Below are positions 43,799 through 53,088 of a stretch of 64,000 nucleotides of DNA, piece after piece. The DNA is from Amycolatopsis endophytica (lineage in GTDB: Bacteria; Actinomycetota; Actinomycetes; Mycobacteriales; Pseudonocardiaceae). A program made the translations under genes and the position numbers. Every line of letters starts with the position of its first letter. The stretch's first letter is position 1. The notes under the pieces are model-generated. The model was not told where the DNA came from. It saw nothing but the letters and a program-made list of their open reading frames with translations, and did not search any database. The DNA is taken from the NCBI RefSeq assembly GCF_013410405.1, contig NZ_JACCFK010000001.1, forward strand, positions 4,588,001 through 4,652,000. Direction: 5' to 3'.

Positions 43799-45379
43799 AT
43801 GGGGGTTGCAGCAATGACGGATGTGCTGGTCGTCGGTGCCGGGCCGGTGGGGCTCACCCTGGCGTGCGACCTCGCCCGCCGCGACGTCCGGGTGCGGATC
43901 ATCGACCGTGCCACCGCGTATCCGGCTGGGACGCGGGCTCGCGGTGTCCGGGCCCGCACCCAGGAGGTGTTCGAGGACCTCGGCGTGCTCGGCCGACTGG
44001 CCGGGCACGCCGAGCCGCCGCTTCCCACGCGTTTCCACGACGCGCAGGGGAACGTGGTGCGCGAGGCGGTCATGTACGACGCACCGCCGGTGCCCGGCGC
44101 GCCCTATCCGGGCAGCCTGATGGTGGGGCAGCAGTTCACCGAGGCCGTCCTGCGCGAGAAGCTGGAATCGCTGGGCGTCCGGGTGGAACTCGGCACCGAA
44201 CTGGTCCGGCTCGGACAAGATCGTGAGCACGTCAGGGCATCCGTCCGGATCGACGGGCAACGCCGGGACATCCGGGCGCGCTACCTCGTCGGATGCGACG
44301 GCGGCGGCAGTACCGTCCGCAAGGAGGCGGGGATCAGCTTCCTCGGCGAAACCCGGGAGCGGCAGCGGATGCTGTTCGGCAACCTCCAGGTCGACGGGCT
44401 GGATGCGTCGGTCGCGCACATGTGGGCGAACGGCCCCGGCGGGATGCTGACCCTGGTCCCGATGCCGAGCAGTGGCACGTGGTTCTTCACGGCGCCGCTG
44501 CCACCGGAGGGCGGTCCGGAGCAGGTCTCGGTGGACACGTTCGCGGACATCTTCGCGGAGCGGGTCGGGCTGCCCGGAGTGCATTTCCGTGACGCGATCT
44601 ACCTCTCGGTGTATCAGGTCAACATTCGCATGGTCGACCGGTACCGCGACGGCCGTGTCCTCCTGGCGGGGGACAGCGCCCACGTGCACACGCCGGCGGG
44701 CGGACAGGGCATGAACACCGGAATCCAGGATGCCTACAACCTCGGCTGGAAACTGGCGAACGTCCTGCGCGGGGCGCCCGATCCGCTGCTGGACACCTAT
44801 GCGGAGGAGCGCCTGCCGATCGCCGAGCACGTGCTGGCCTCGACCACGGCCCGGGGCAGGTTCTGGAGCGGCAGCGACTCCGCGCGGGTGTCGGAGCGCA
44901 TCGTCGGCGCGTTCCAGGGCCGGGATCCGTTCAGCGACGTCAGCCAGCTGAGCATCACCTACCGGGGCGCCGGCCTGGCCCGCGAGCTGGACGACGCGAT
45001 CGGCATCCGCGCCGGCGACCGGGCCCCGGACGCCTGCTGCGCCGACGCGTCGACCGGCGAGCGGGTGCGGTTGTTCGATCTGTTCCGCGGCACGCATTTC
45101 ACGCTGCTCGTCTTCGGTTCCCGGCCCGTGCCGCGGATCAGCGGCGAAGTCCACGTGCATCGCATTCTCCCCGCGGGAGGCCAGGACGGCGACGGGGAGA
45201 ACGTGCTCGTCGACCCGGCGGGGGAGGCGCACGGCCTCTACCAGGTCGACGGCGACGGTCTCGTGCTGGTCCGTCCCGACGGCTACATCGCGCTCACCGG
45301 AGGCAGCTGGGACGACGATTCGGTGTCCGGCTACCTCGAACACGTGATGGGCGGCCAAGCGTTGACCGCCGCAGGTTGA
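43799..45379 (+). CDS. FAD-dependent aromatic monooxygenase (PHBH/PgaE class)
   Basis: 526-residue class A flavoprotein monooxygenase using NAD(P)H. The FAD Rossmann loop [12 protein letters not shown] is at about 10-21, the NADPH/FAD motif in [13 protein letters not shown], and the pyrophosphate-binding [20 protein letters not shown] later; a C-terminal thioredoxin-like domain completes the fold. Relatives include rifampicin and anthracycline monooxygenases. ATG 43799 has GGGAAGG upstream; ATG 43814 is an alternative. Monocistronic with a strong regulated promoter, suggesting an inducible detoxification or catabolic role. Confidence 0.9.
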   Translation: MGVAAMTDVLVVGAGPVGLTLACDLARRDVRVRIIDRATAYPAGTRARGVRARTQEVFEDLGVLGRLAGHAEPPLPTRFHDAQGNVVREAVMYDAPPVPGAPYPGSLMVGQQFTEAVLREKLESLGVRVELGTELVRLGQDREHVRASVRIDGQRRDIRARYLVGCDGGGSTVRKEAGISFLGETRERQRMLFGNLQVDGLDASVAHMWANGPGGMLTLVPMPSSGTWFFTAPLPPEGGPEQVSVDTFADIFAERVGLPGVHFRDAIYLSVYQVNIRMVDRYRDGRVLLAGDSAHVHTPAGGQGMNTGIQDAYNLGWKLANVLRGAPDPLLDTYAEERLPIAEHVLASTTARGRFWSGSDSARVSERIVGAFQGRDPFSDVSQLSITYRGAGLARELDDAIGIRAGDRAPDACCADASTGERVRLFDLFRGTHFTLLVFGSRPVPRISGEVHVHRILPAGGQDGDGENVLVDPAGEAHGLYQVDGDGLVLVRPDGYIALTGGSWDDDSVSGYLEHVMGGQALTAAG

Positions 45380-45455
45380 TCGCCCTCGGCGAACCCGCCA
45401 CGCTCAGGGCGAACATCGCTGCCGCCCGGCCGTTGTGCCGCTTACGTTCGGGAGC

Positions 45456-46052
45456 ATGACTCTGCGAATCCTCCCGTCGGCCAGTGCTTCGGCGTCGCTG
45501 GACGACTCGGTGTACGAACAGCTGCTGCGTGACCGGATCGTGTTCCTCGGCTCCGAGGTGACCGACGCCGTCGCCAACCGGATCACCGCCCAGCTGCTGT
45601 TGCTGGCGGCCGACGACCCGCGCAAGGACATCACCTTCTACATCAACTCGCCGGGCGGTTCGGTCACCGCGGGCATGGCGATCTACGACACGATGCGGCT
45701 GGTGCAGCCGGACGTGTCGACATGGGGGCTGGGCTTCGTGGCGTCGATGGGGCAGTTCCTGCTGTCGTCGGGGACGCCGGGAAAGCGCTATCTGCTGCCG
45801 AACACGCGCATCGTGATGCACCAGCCGTCGGCGGGCATCGGCGGGGAGGCGACCGACATCGCGATCCAGGCTGAGGTCTTCGGCAGGATGAAGCGCCGCC
45901 TCGCGGAAATCACCGCGCGGCAGACGGGCCAGCCGGTGGAGCGCATCACGGCGGACGCGGACCGCGACCGCTGGTTCGACGCGGAAGAGGCGCTGGCGTA
46001 CGGATTCGTGGACCACATCGTGGGAGCGGGGGAGGAGGCGGTGAGCGCGTAG
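45456..46052 (+). CDS. ClpP-family serine protease paralogue
   Basis: 198-residue Clp proteolytic subunit with the triad Ser97 (ASMGQ), His122 (MHQPS) and Asp171. The axial loop INSPGGSV is conserved. There is no second clpP or clpX/C gene adjacent, unlike the housekeeping clpP1P2 operon, and [11 protein letters not shown] differs from the canonical GQAASMGAVLL. It is therefore probably an accessory ClpP3-like paralogue. ATG 45456 is chosen over the longer frame because of GGGAG just upstream. Confidence 0.88.
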   Translation: MTLRILPSASASASLDDSVYEQLLRDRIVFLGSEVTDAVANRITAQLLLLAADDPRKDITFYINSPGGSVTAGMAIYDTMRLVQPDVSTWGLGFVASMGQFLLSSGTPGKRYLLPNTRIVMHQPSAGIGGEATDIAIQAEVFGRMKRRLAEITARQTGQPVERITADADRDRWFDAEEALAYGFVDHIVGAGEEAVSA

Positions 46053-46182
46053 GCTCCATTGTGGCTCGTCGCGGCCGCGTTGTCCCGCGTCTTGACGGAT
46101 TCTTGGCGCGGACGTCAACGTCGCGTTCGGAAAACGGCAAGAGTGCCTCCGTCGCGGCCGAATCCGCGGTGCACTCGGGGTT

Positions 46183-46575
46183 ATGCGCAACGTTCTGCCC
46201 GGCGCCGCCGGTTTCCCACTCGGCTGTGCGGCCGCCACGGTCGCGGTGATGGTCGCGGTCTTCGCCGGTGCCACCACCCATCCGGGGGTTTCCCTCGCCG
46301 CGCTGCTCGCGGTGGCCGCCGTGCTGGCCGCGTTGACGACGGTCGCCGCGGCGCTCGGGACCGCGGTCGTGGGCTGGGGACTGCATTCCGGGTTCGTGCT
46401 CGGCAGGGCGGGCGCGCTCGTGTTCACCGGTCCGGCGTGGATCGCGCTCGCCGCCCTGACGGGGACGGTCCCGACCGTGGCGCTGGTGGCAGCGGTCGTC
46501 GATCACCGGCGGCGCGCGCTACCGGCGGGTAAGGTGACGGCATGGGTGTCGCCGCCGAGGAACGTCGTCAGTTGA
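46183..46575 (+). CDS. Small hydrophobic membrane protein
   Basis: 130 residues with about three hydrophobic helices rich in Ala/Val/Leu and no recognised domain. It overlaps the TIGR03085 gene by 34 bases in another frame. Hydrophobic composition and position make it plausible but not certain. Confidence 0.5.
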   Translation: MRNVLPGAAGFPLGCAAATVAVMVAVFAGATTHPGVSLAALLAVAAVLAALTTVAAALGTAVVGWGLHSGFVLGRAGALVFTGPAWIALAALTGTVPTVALVAAVVDHRRRALPAGKVTAWVSPPRNVVS

Positions 46576-47168
46576 GCCTGCTGCTGGACCGGACCGGGCC
46601 CGACGCGCCCACCCTGTGCGAGGGGTGGCTGACCCGGGACCTGGCCGCGCACCTGGTCGTGCGCGAGAGCCGCCCGGACGCCGCGCTCGGCATTCTCCTC
46701 CCGCCGCTGGCCGCCTACACCCAGCGCGTGCAGGACGGGATTGCCGCGCAGCCGTGGGCCCGGCTCGTCGACCGCGTCCGCAGGGGGCCCGCGTGGTACT
46801 GGCCGACGTCGATCGGCGCACTGGACGAACTCACCAACAGCGCCGAGTTCCTGGTGCACCACGAGGACGTCCGCCGCGGCCGGCCCGGCTGGGAACCACG
46901 TCCGGCCGACCCGGTCCGCGACGCCGCCGCCTGGAACGCCGCCCGCCGCACGGGCAAACTGAGCCTGCGCAAGGTGCCGGTCGGCGTCCGGCTGCGCACC
47001 ACCGACGGACGGGAGACGGTCGCCAAGAGCGGCGCCGAGGAGGTCACGGTCACCGGCGATCCGGTCGAGCTGCTGCTGTTCGTCTTCGGCCGCGACGCGG
47101 TGCAGGTCTCCTTCGACGGCGATCCGGGTGCCGTCGACCGCCTGCAGGCCGCGGGGCGCGGGATCTAG
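46542..47168 (+). CDS. TIGR03085-type metal-binding protein (DinB/mycothiol superfamily)
   Basis: 208-residue helical-bundle protein. The metal-site helices are marked by CEGWLTRDLAAHLVVRESRPD and EFLVHHEDVRRG; the C-terminal half is an SCP2-like segment. Predicted mycothiol-dependent metalloenzyme of unknown reaction. ATG 46542. It converges with the conservon (last gene ends at 47165), with four bases of overlap between 3' ends. Confidence 0.87.
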   Translation: MGVAAEERRQLSLLLDRTGPDAPTLCEGWLTRDLAAHLVVRESRPDAALGILLPPLAAYTQRVQDGIAAQPWARLVDRVRRGPAWYWPTSIGALDELTNSAEFLVHHEDVRRGRPGWEPRPADPVRDAAAWNAARRTGKLSLRKVPVGVRLRTTDGRETVAKSGAEEVTVTGDPVELLLFVFGRDAVQVSFDGDPGAVDRLQAAGRGI

Positions 47169-47749
47169 CGCTGACCCGCGGCCGGCGCCCGTTCCAGCAG
47201 GTGTTCCAGCAGCGTCGACAGCACGTTCTTCGCCGGTTCGCGACGGCGGGCGTCGCAGTGGATCACGGGGATCCGGTCGTCCAGGTCGAGTGCCTCGCGG
47301 ACCTCGCGTGCGCTGTAGAGCGGGGCGTTGTCGAAGCAGTTGACGCCGACCACGAACGGCAGGCCGCGGTGCTCGAAGAAGTCCACGGCGGGGAAACTGC
47401 TGTCCAGCCGCCGCGTATCGGCCAGCACCACCGCGCCCAGCGCGCCCCGCGCGAGCTCGTCCCACATGAACCAGAACCGCTGCTGCCCCGGCGTGCCGAA
47501 CAGGTACAGCACGAGGTCCGCGTTCAGGGTGATCCGCCCGAAGTCGATCGCCACCGTGGTGGTGGTCTTGTCCGCCAGTCCATCCAGATCGTCCACACCG
47601 GACGAGAGGTCGGACAGGACCTCTTCGGTGCGCAGCGGGCGGATTTCGCTGACCGCCCCCACGAGCGTCGTCTTGCCGACGCCGAACCCGCCCGCGACGA
47701 GGATCTTCACCGCCGAACCCAGCCGGGGGTCACAGTCTTCGGATGCCAT
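47165..47749 (-). CDS. cvnD: Conservon small GTPase-like ATP/GTP-binding protein
   Basis: 194-residue Ras-like nucleotide-binding protein. The P-loop GGFGVGKTT is at about 20-28, the switch motif DFGRIT and TPGQQRF correspond to G2/G3, and NCFD replaces NKxD. Expected to be the output GTPase of the CvnA-D membrane signalling complex. ATG 47749 lies inside the end of cvnC (overlap 20 bases), consistent with coupled translation. Last gene of the conservon; no P450 follows it. Confidence 0.92.
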   Translation of the reverse strand: MASEDCDPRLGSAVKILVAGGFGVGKTTLVGAVSEIRPLRTEEVLSDLSSGVDDLDGLADKTTTTVAIDFGRITLNADLVLYLFGTPGQQRFWFMWDELARGALGAVVLADTRRLDSSFPAVDFFEHRGLPFVVGVNCFDNAPLYSAREVREALDLDDRIPVIHCDARRREPAKNVLSTLLEHLLERAPAAGQR

Positions 47750-48095
47750 CAAGGACCGCCTGGAGGAGTTCCCGGTTCGGGGCCGCCGTCGCCGGAGGCG
47801 GTGGCCGGTGGATGAGGTAGCCACGGTCGATCAGGTCGGACAACATCACCTTCACCACCATCAGCGGCAGGTTCATCAGCGCGGACACCTCCGCCACCGA
47901 GCACGGCCGCGTGCACAGCCGTACGATCCGCGCGTGTTCGGGGCTCACGGCCTCGCGCACGCGGTCGGTGACCGCGACCACGAGCGTGATCAGTTCCAGA
48001 TCGCCACGGGCCGGCCTGCTGCGGCCGCCGGTGAGGAAGTACGGCCGGACAAGGGGGCCGGCCGCGTCGTCGGGACTCATCGCGGACCTGCTCAT
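47730..48095 (-). CDS. cvnC: Conservon DUF742 protein
   Basis: 121-residue DUF742 protein with LVRPYFLTGGRS near the start and a winged-helix-like segment (LCTRPCSVAEVSALMNLPLM) in the C-terminal half. DUF742 proteins are universal third members of conservons and may have DNA- or protein-binding roles. ATG 48095 overlaps the cvnB stop (ATGA). Confidence 0.92.
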   Translation of the reverse strand: MSRSAMSPDDAAGPLVRPYFLTGGRSRPARGDLELITLVVAVTDRVREAVSPEHARIVRLCTRPCSVAEVSALMNLPLMVVKVMLSDLIDRGYLIHRPPPPATAAPNRELLQAVLDGIRRL

Positions 48096-48526
48096 CGCGA
48101 GTCATGGGCCCCGCCGTTCACGGCCTCGGCGACGGGACGCGGCGGCGCCGACAGGGTGGTGCCGACGCGTTTGACCAGGCGGTTCATCTCGTAGGCGACC
48201 AGGCCCAGATCGGCCTCGCGCTCCGCGAGCGTGGCCAGGCAGGCGCCCCGCCCCGCCGCCATCACGAACAGGAACACGTTGTCCATCTCGATCAGCGTCT
48301 GCCGCACGCCGCCCCCGTCGAAGTGGCGCGCGGTGCCGCGGGACAGGCTCTGGAACGCCGAGGCCACGGCGGACAGGTGCTCACCGTCCTCATCGGACAG
48401 ATCACGGGATCGGCCCATCAGCAGCCCGTCGGCGGACAGCAGCACCGCCCGGTCGACGGGGGCCACCCGGCCGACGAAGTCGTCGAGCAGCCAGTTGAGG
48501 TCCTGGGTCCTACTGGGATGGTCCAC
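48092..48526 (-). CDS. cvnB: Conservon Roadblock/LC7 protein
   Basis: 144-residue Roadblock/LC7-fold protein, expected to regulate the GTPase CvnD. The fold is recognisable by LNWLLDDFVGRVAPVDRAVLL near the start and the VFLFVMAAGRGACL strand. GTG 48526 is preferred over the open frame to 48568 because AGGAG lies about nine bases upstream; it overlaps the end of cvnA by 17 bases. Confidence 0.92.
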   Translation of the reverse strand: MDHPSRTQDLNWLLDDFVGRVAPVDRAVLLSADGLLMGRSRDLSDEDGEHLSAVASAFQSLSRGTARHFDGGGVRQTLIEMDNVFLFVMAAGRGACLATLAEREADLGLVAYEMNRLVKRVGTTLSAPPRPVAEAVNGGAHDSR

Positions 48527-50807
48527 TTCTCGTTTCTCCTCTCGCGGGCCACGGGTCGTCGTCGGCACGCCCGCGCCGGGTGCCGTCCTGGTAGGCCGTC
48601 ATCAGGTTCCGCGCGCGCACGGCCGTGGTCTCGGTGTCGCCCGCGCCAGTGTCCGGTTCCGGTTCGGTGAGCAGCTGCGGGGCGAGACTCGCTCGGCGGC
48701 GCCGTTTCGGCAGCGGCGGCCGTTCACCGTCGGCGGGTGGTTCGGCCGCGGGCCAGTTCCGCCGCGGCGGCGGTTCCGGTTCCGCGCTGCGGCTTTCCGG
48801 TACGGCCACCGGCAGATGGTCGAACCACTCGGCGGGCGGGTTGCCGTCACCCGCGGCGAGCGCCGAGTTGGGGATCAGCACGACCGCGCGGATCCCGCCG
48901 TAGGAGGACTCCACCAGCGACACCCGGATCGAGTGCCGCCGCGCGAGGCGGGCCACCACGAAGAATCCGATGCGTGTGTCCGACGTCAGCGCCATCACGC
49001 CGAAGTCGGGCGGATCGCGGAACATCGCGTTGAGGCGGGCGCACTCCTCCTCCGGCATGCCCAGCCCCTGATCGTCGATCTCCACGACCGCGCCCTTGCC
49101 GACCGGGTTGCCGCGCACCTCGATGCGCGATTCCGGCGGCGAGAACGAGATCGCGTTGTCGGCCAGTTCGGCGAGCAGGTGCACGAGGTCGGCGACCGCC
49201 CGGCCGAGCACCGGCAGCTCGGGCACGGTGCCGAAGGTGATCCGGTTGTACTGCTCGGTTTCGGCGACCGCGCTGCGCACGATGTCCAGCAGCGGCACCG
49301 GGTCCCGCCACTGGCGGGTCAGCTGCCCGCCGCCGAGGATGATCAGGTTCTCGGCGTTGCGGCGCTCACGCGTGCTCAGGTGGTCCAGCTGGTAGAGCAG
49401 CTCCACCTGGTCCGGGTCGTCGGCGCCGCGCTCGGCCCGGTCGAGCACCTGCAGCTGCCGGTGCACGACGGCCTGGCTGCGCCGTGCGATGTTGAGGAAC
49501 ACCTGGTTGGTGCCCTCCCGCAGGCGCGCCTCGGCAACGGCGGCCGCGACCGCGCTGCGCTGGGCTGTGCCGAACGCGGTGGCGACCTCGCCGACCTCGT
49601 CGCCGCCGTAGTCCAGCGCCGGGACCTCGCGTGTCACGTCGACCTGCTCACCGAGCCGGATCCGGTCCAGCACGCGCGGCAGACGGCGGTCGGCCTCGAC
49701 GGTGTCACGGTGCAGGCGGCGCAGGCGACGGACCAGATCGTTGCCCATCCGCACGGCCAGCAGCAGCACGACGAGCGCGAGCAGCAGGCTCGCGGCCGCG
49801 ATCACGATCGACCGGAGCAGCGCGTCATCGGCCGAAACCCGTTCCGTGCCCGCGGCCAGCGCGCCGAGGTCACCGAGCCCGAGCGCGCTGATCGCGGCCG
49901 AGGAGCGCTGGGCGGCGCCGGTCCACTCCCGCGCGGTCACCGGCAGGGAGGGCGCGGTGGTCGCCGAGGCCGAGCGCGGGTCGAAGCCCTGCCGGATCAC
50001 CGAATCCTCGACGCGTCCGAGCAGCGCCCACTCCGGTGAGGCGAGCAGCGCCGTGACCTTGTCGCGCTGGGCCTGCGGCAGCCGGTCCCGCAGGGCGAGC
50101 AAATCGACGTGGTAGGCGCGGGTGAGCAGGTTGAACTCATCGAGTTCGGCGGCGGTCAGACCATTGTCCTGGTAGGCCGCCGACGCGAGGGCGTGGCTGC
50201 GTTCGAGCCAGTCGGACACCGCCATCAGCGCCGAGGCGGTGGAGCGCTGCAGCGCGACGTCCCGGTAGGTCGAGTCCTGGCCGATGGCGTCGGCGGCGAC
50301 GATCATCGCGTCGGCGATCGAGTTGTAGGTCGCGGAGACCTCCTCGCGGGAGGACTGGCCCTCGTCGAGGCGCTGCCGGATCACCGGCACCTGGCCCATG
50401 GACGCGACGAACCGCCCGATGGCGGCACGCGCCCGCGGCGGCACCGCGCCGGCGACCTCGGTCGAGATGGCCCCGAACCGCGTCATCAGCTGCGTGAACC
50501 CGGCGCGGGCGCGGTCCAGGGCGGCCCGGTTCTCGACGGTCGGCGCCGCGGCGACGGCCAGGCTGGCGCGGCGCTCCTCGGTCATCAGCGGCATGAACGG
50601 CACGGCCATGCTGTACCCGCGGCTGAGCAGCTCCGCGTCCTCGCGTTGCTGCACCGCACGCAGGATCAGGAACGTGTTGATGCCGATGCCCGCGGCCAGC
50701 AGCACCACGCTCGGAATGAGCGCGATCGTCAGCACGCGCACCCGCAGGGAAATGCGTTTCGATGATTTTCTCGACAATGATCCGGGCACTTCTTGGCCTT
50801 TCGACAA
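48510..50807 (-). CDS. cvnA: Conservon sensor histidine kinase-like protein with NIT domain
   Basis: 765-residue membrane sensor. TM1 (about 25-48), a periplasmic nitrate/nitrite-sensing-like domain, a second TM near residue 345, a HAMP linker and a C-terminal HATPase_c domain with ELADNAISFSPP and DQGLGMPEEE; a disordered Pro/Arg-rich tail follows. The HATPase lacks an obvious DHp histidine box, usual for conservon CvnA. The start is TTG 50807 or GTG 50789. Heads the four-gene conservon operon. Confidence 0.92.
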   Translation of the reverse strand: MSKGQEVPGSLSRKSSKRISLRVRVLTIALIPSVVLLAAGIGINTFLILRAVQQREDAELLSRGYSMAVPFMPLMTEERRASLAVAAAPTVENRAALDRARAGFTQLMTRFGAISTEVAGAVPPRARAAIGRFVASMGQVPVIRQRLDEGQSSREEVSATYNSIADAMIVAADAIGQDSTYRDVALQRSTASALMAVSDWLERSHALASAAYQDNGLTAAELDEFNLLTRAYHVDLLALRDRLPQAQRDKVTALLASPEWALLGRVEDSVIRQGFDPRSASATTAPSLPVTAREWTGAAQRSSAAISALGLGDLGALAAGTERVSADDALLRSIVIAAASLLLALVVLLLAVRMGNDLVRRLRRLHRDTVEADRRLPRVLDRIRLGEQVDVTREVPALDYGGDEVGEVATAFGTAQRSAVAAAVAEARLREGTNQVFLNIARRSQAVVHRQLQVLDRAERGADDPDQVELLYQLDHLSTRERRNAENLIILGGGQLTRQWRDPVPLLDIVRSAVAETEQYNRITFGTVPELPVLGRAVADLVHLLAELADNAISFSPPESRIEVRGNPVGKGAVVEIDDQGLGMPEEECARLNAMFRDPPDFGVMALTSDTRIGFFVVARLARRHSIRVSLVESSYGGIRAVVLIPNSALAAGDGNPPAEWFDHLPVAVPESRSAEPEPPPRRNWPAAEPPADGERPPLPKRRRRASLAPQLLTEPEPDTGAGDTETTAVRARNLMTAYQDGTRRGRADDDPWPARGETRSGPSQ

Positions 50808-51006
50808 CGGCCCCGGAAAGGTGCCGCCGTCGTGCGATCGGAGGAGTCTCAGGGGGTCGAACGGTGTACAGGTCTATCCCACGGATGCCGTCCGAGTCCA
50901 GACTTCCGACCCAGTTGCCCCCCTGCTACTTTGCGCTACCGGAATTGCGGAGACTATTTCGGAAAAGAAATGCGCGGTCTTCCCTCGCGGGGGCGCCGCG
51001 TCCGTG

Positions 51007-51519
51007 TCAGCGGGACAACTGGTCGTTGATCTCGGCGATCTGGGCCTGCTGTTCCCGCACGATCTCTCCGGCGAGCGCACGGGTTTCCGCGTGCTCGCCG
51101 CGGGAAAGCACGGCGCGGGCCATTTCCACGCCCGCGCCCAGGTGCTGGGCCATGGTGGTGAGCCAGCCGCGGTCGAACTCGGCGCCGTAGGTGTCCTCCA
51201 GCGCGGTGATCGTGGTGTCGGGGAGCATGCCGGGCATGGGGTGACCGGCATGCCCGCTCGTTTCGGCGTGCCAGGCCCGCAGCCAGCCGTTCATCCGCGC
51301 GATTTCGGCGGTCTCCTCCTCGGCGATCTCGTGCGCGGTGGTGCGTACGAACTCCGACTCGGCCCGCTGTTCGGCGAGCCGGGCCAGCCGCACCGACTGT
51401 TCGTGGTGGGGAACCATTTCCTGCGCGAAGCGGATGTCGGCCGCGTTGCCGCCGGTGCTCGCCGGAGCGGTCCCGCAGGCGACGAGCACGAGTCCGAGCA
51501 GCACGATCAATGAACGCAT
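51007..51519 (-). CDS. DUF305 lipoprotein
   Basis: 170-residue secreted protein. A signal peptide ends in the lipobox LVLVACG, so it should be lipidated at Cys15. The DUF305 signature FAQEMVPHHEQSVRLA, with its two His, and MAQHLGAGVEMA later suggest metal binding. The family is often linked with copper handling, not proven here. ATG 51519. Confidence 0.9.
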   Translation of the reverse strand: MRSLIVLLGLVLVACGTAPASTGGNAADIRFAQEMVPHHEQSVRLARLAEQRAESEFVRTTAHEIAEEETAEIARMNGWLRAWHAETSGHAGHPMPGMLPDTTITALEDTYGAEFDRGWLTTMAQHLGAGVEMARAVLSRGEHAETRALAGEIVREQQAQIAEINDQLSR

Positions 51520-51580
51520 CAGTCCTCCGTCGTCGGGGTCGACGGGGGATACGGCTCACCTCCGTAGGCGGTTCACCGTT

Positions 51581-52273
51581 CTAGAAACCGAAATCCTGCG
51601 TCCAGTACCAGCCCGAAGTCGCGACGCCCACACCGAGCTTGTGGTAGGAGCAGTTGAGGATGTTGCGCCGGTGCCCGTCGGAGTTCATCCACATCCGCAT
51701 GGTCTGCTCGGCCGTCGTGGAGCCCTTCGCGATGTTCTCCGCGCCCGGGCTCGGGTAGCCGGCGGCTGTGATCCGGTCGGCGAAACTCGTGCCTTCCGGT
51801 GTGGTGTGGGAGAAGTACCCGCGCGCGGACATGTCGTCGCTGTGTTTCCGGGCGGCCGTGGCGAGCCGGGAGTCGGCGGTGAGCGCGGCGCATCCGGCGG
51901 CGGCGCGTTCCTGGTTGACCAGCGCGAGAACCTGGCCTGCCGCGGAGGTGCCGGCTTTCGTGGTGGTCGTGGCACGTTTCGAGGTCGTGCCCGGCCGCGG
52001 GGGAGGGGGAGTGGTGGTGCTCGGCGGAGGCGGCGGAGTCGTCGTGGTGGGCGGCGGCGGCGGTGGTGGCGGCGGGGTGGTCGTCGTCGTGGGTGGCGTG
52101 CTGCTCGGGACCGGAGGCGGAGCGGGACTCCGCACGGCGGCGGCGTGCACCGGCTGCTCGTCACCGCCGGGAAGGCCATCGAAGGCGAGCACAGCGCCCG
52201 CCGCGAGCGCGACGCCGGCCAGCACCGCGAGGGCCACGAACACGGGTCTGCGCCGGAGAATTCGGGGGGACAC
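51581..52273 (-). CDS. Secreted CAP/SCP-domain protein
   Basis: 230-residue exported protein. A basic N-terminus and hydrophobic helix (about 11-34) are followed by a long Pro/Thr-rich linker and a CAP domain (from about 105) with VNQERAAAGCAAL, HSDDM, AENIAKG and GHRRNILN. CAP proteins of this YkwD type are extracellular and of uncertain activity. GTG 52273 is chosen as it gives a typical signal anchor; GTG 52291 is an alternative. Confidence 0.88.
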   Translation of the reverse strand: MSPRILRRRPVFVALAVLAGVALAAGAVLAFDGLPGGDEQPVHAAAVRSPAPPPVPSSTPPTTTTTPPPPPPPPPTTTTPPPPPSTTTPPPPRPGTTSKRATTTTKAGTSAAGQVLALVNQERAAAGCAALTADSRLATAARKHSDDMSARGYFSHTTPEGTSFADRITAAGYPSPGAENIAKGSTTAEQTMRMWMNSDGHRRNILNCSYHKLGVGVATSGWYWTQDFGF

Positions 52274-52409
52274 GAGCGAAGAAATTATCACGGAACGGTA
52301 ACGGAAAAGCCCTCCGAGTGACGCAACTCCGTTGCTCCGTCCGGCCCCACACCGCCGTGCCCGGCCTCCGCTCCGGCCCGGCGTAGGGTCGGGACGGTGG
52401 AGCGGACGG

Positions 52410-52627
52410 GTGAAAGCGCAGGAAGCCAAGACGCGGCTGTCACATGGTTGGCGGTGGACAGGCTTCCGGTGACGGACGAGCACGGTCTGCTCGCGGGCTC
52501 CCTGGAGTGGGAGGACCGGAATCCGTTCGACCGGATGACCGCCGCGCAGTGCAGGAGGGAATCACTGCCGTTGGCAACCGCCGACGAAGCGTTCCGGTCC
52601 CTGTCGAAAGTTCAGGTGCTCTGGTGA
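52410..52627 (+). pseudogene. Scar of a Phd-like antitoxin/VapC toxin module
   Basis: From GTG 52410 twelve codons read as an antitoxin start (KAQEAKTRLSH). The following sequence shifts to the frame of 52397, which is the C-terminal half of a PIN toxin with NPFDRMTAAQ and LATAD, containing the last two acidic metal ligands. The antitoxin body and the toxin N-terminus with the first Asp are missing. An out-of-frame deletion joined the two genes. Confidence 0.75.
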
Positions 52628-53085
52628 TCGTCCCGCGTGGCGCATCCAGCCCCGGCGGGATCCCGCCGGAGGCGCGGTTGTTCGCGATCCTGCCGGGACA
52701 GTGGACGATCAGCCGGACGCTGCCCGGCGTGGGCGGCATGACCGGCGTCGCCCGGTTCCGCGCCGCCGGGCCGGATTTGCTGCACTACCGGGAGGACGGG
52801 CACCTCACCCGGCACGACGGGCCGCCCCTGGAAGTCTTCCGCGAGTACCATTACCGCCTGGAGCCGGGCCTGATCCGCATCTGCTTCGCCGAACCCGGAC
52901 CGCCCCGGACCTTCCACGTGCTGCGCATGGACGGCAAGGTCGCCTCGGACGTGCACCTGTGCGGCCAGGACACCTATACCGGGCACTACGAGTTCCCGGA
53001 CGACGACCACTTCGCCGTCCGGATGCGGGTCTGCGGGCCCCGCAAGGACTATTCGATCGAGACGACCTACCAGCGCGCCCGGTGA
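52624..53085 (+). CDS. DUF6314 family protein
   Basis: 153-residue beta-rich protein with ILPGQWTISRTL, GVARFR, LLHYREDGHL and the characteristic HLCGQDTYTGHYEF. Function unknown; the fold probably resembles a lipocalin. GTG 52624 overlaps the stop of the toxin remnant by four bases, implying former translational coupling. The open frame reaches 52444, but that part is the toxin remnant in another frame. It ends just before the convergent lysE gene (3-base gap). Confidence 0.82.
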   Translation: MIVPRGASSPGGIPPEARLFAILPGQWTISRTLPGVGGMTGVARFRAAGPDLLHYREDGHLTRHDGPPLEVFREYHYRLEPGLIRICFAEPGPPRTFHVLRMDGKVASDVHLCGQDTYTGHYEFPDDDHFAVRMRVCGPRKDYSIETTYQRAR

Positions 53086-53088
53086 CGG

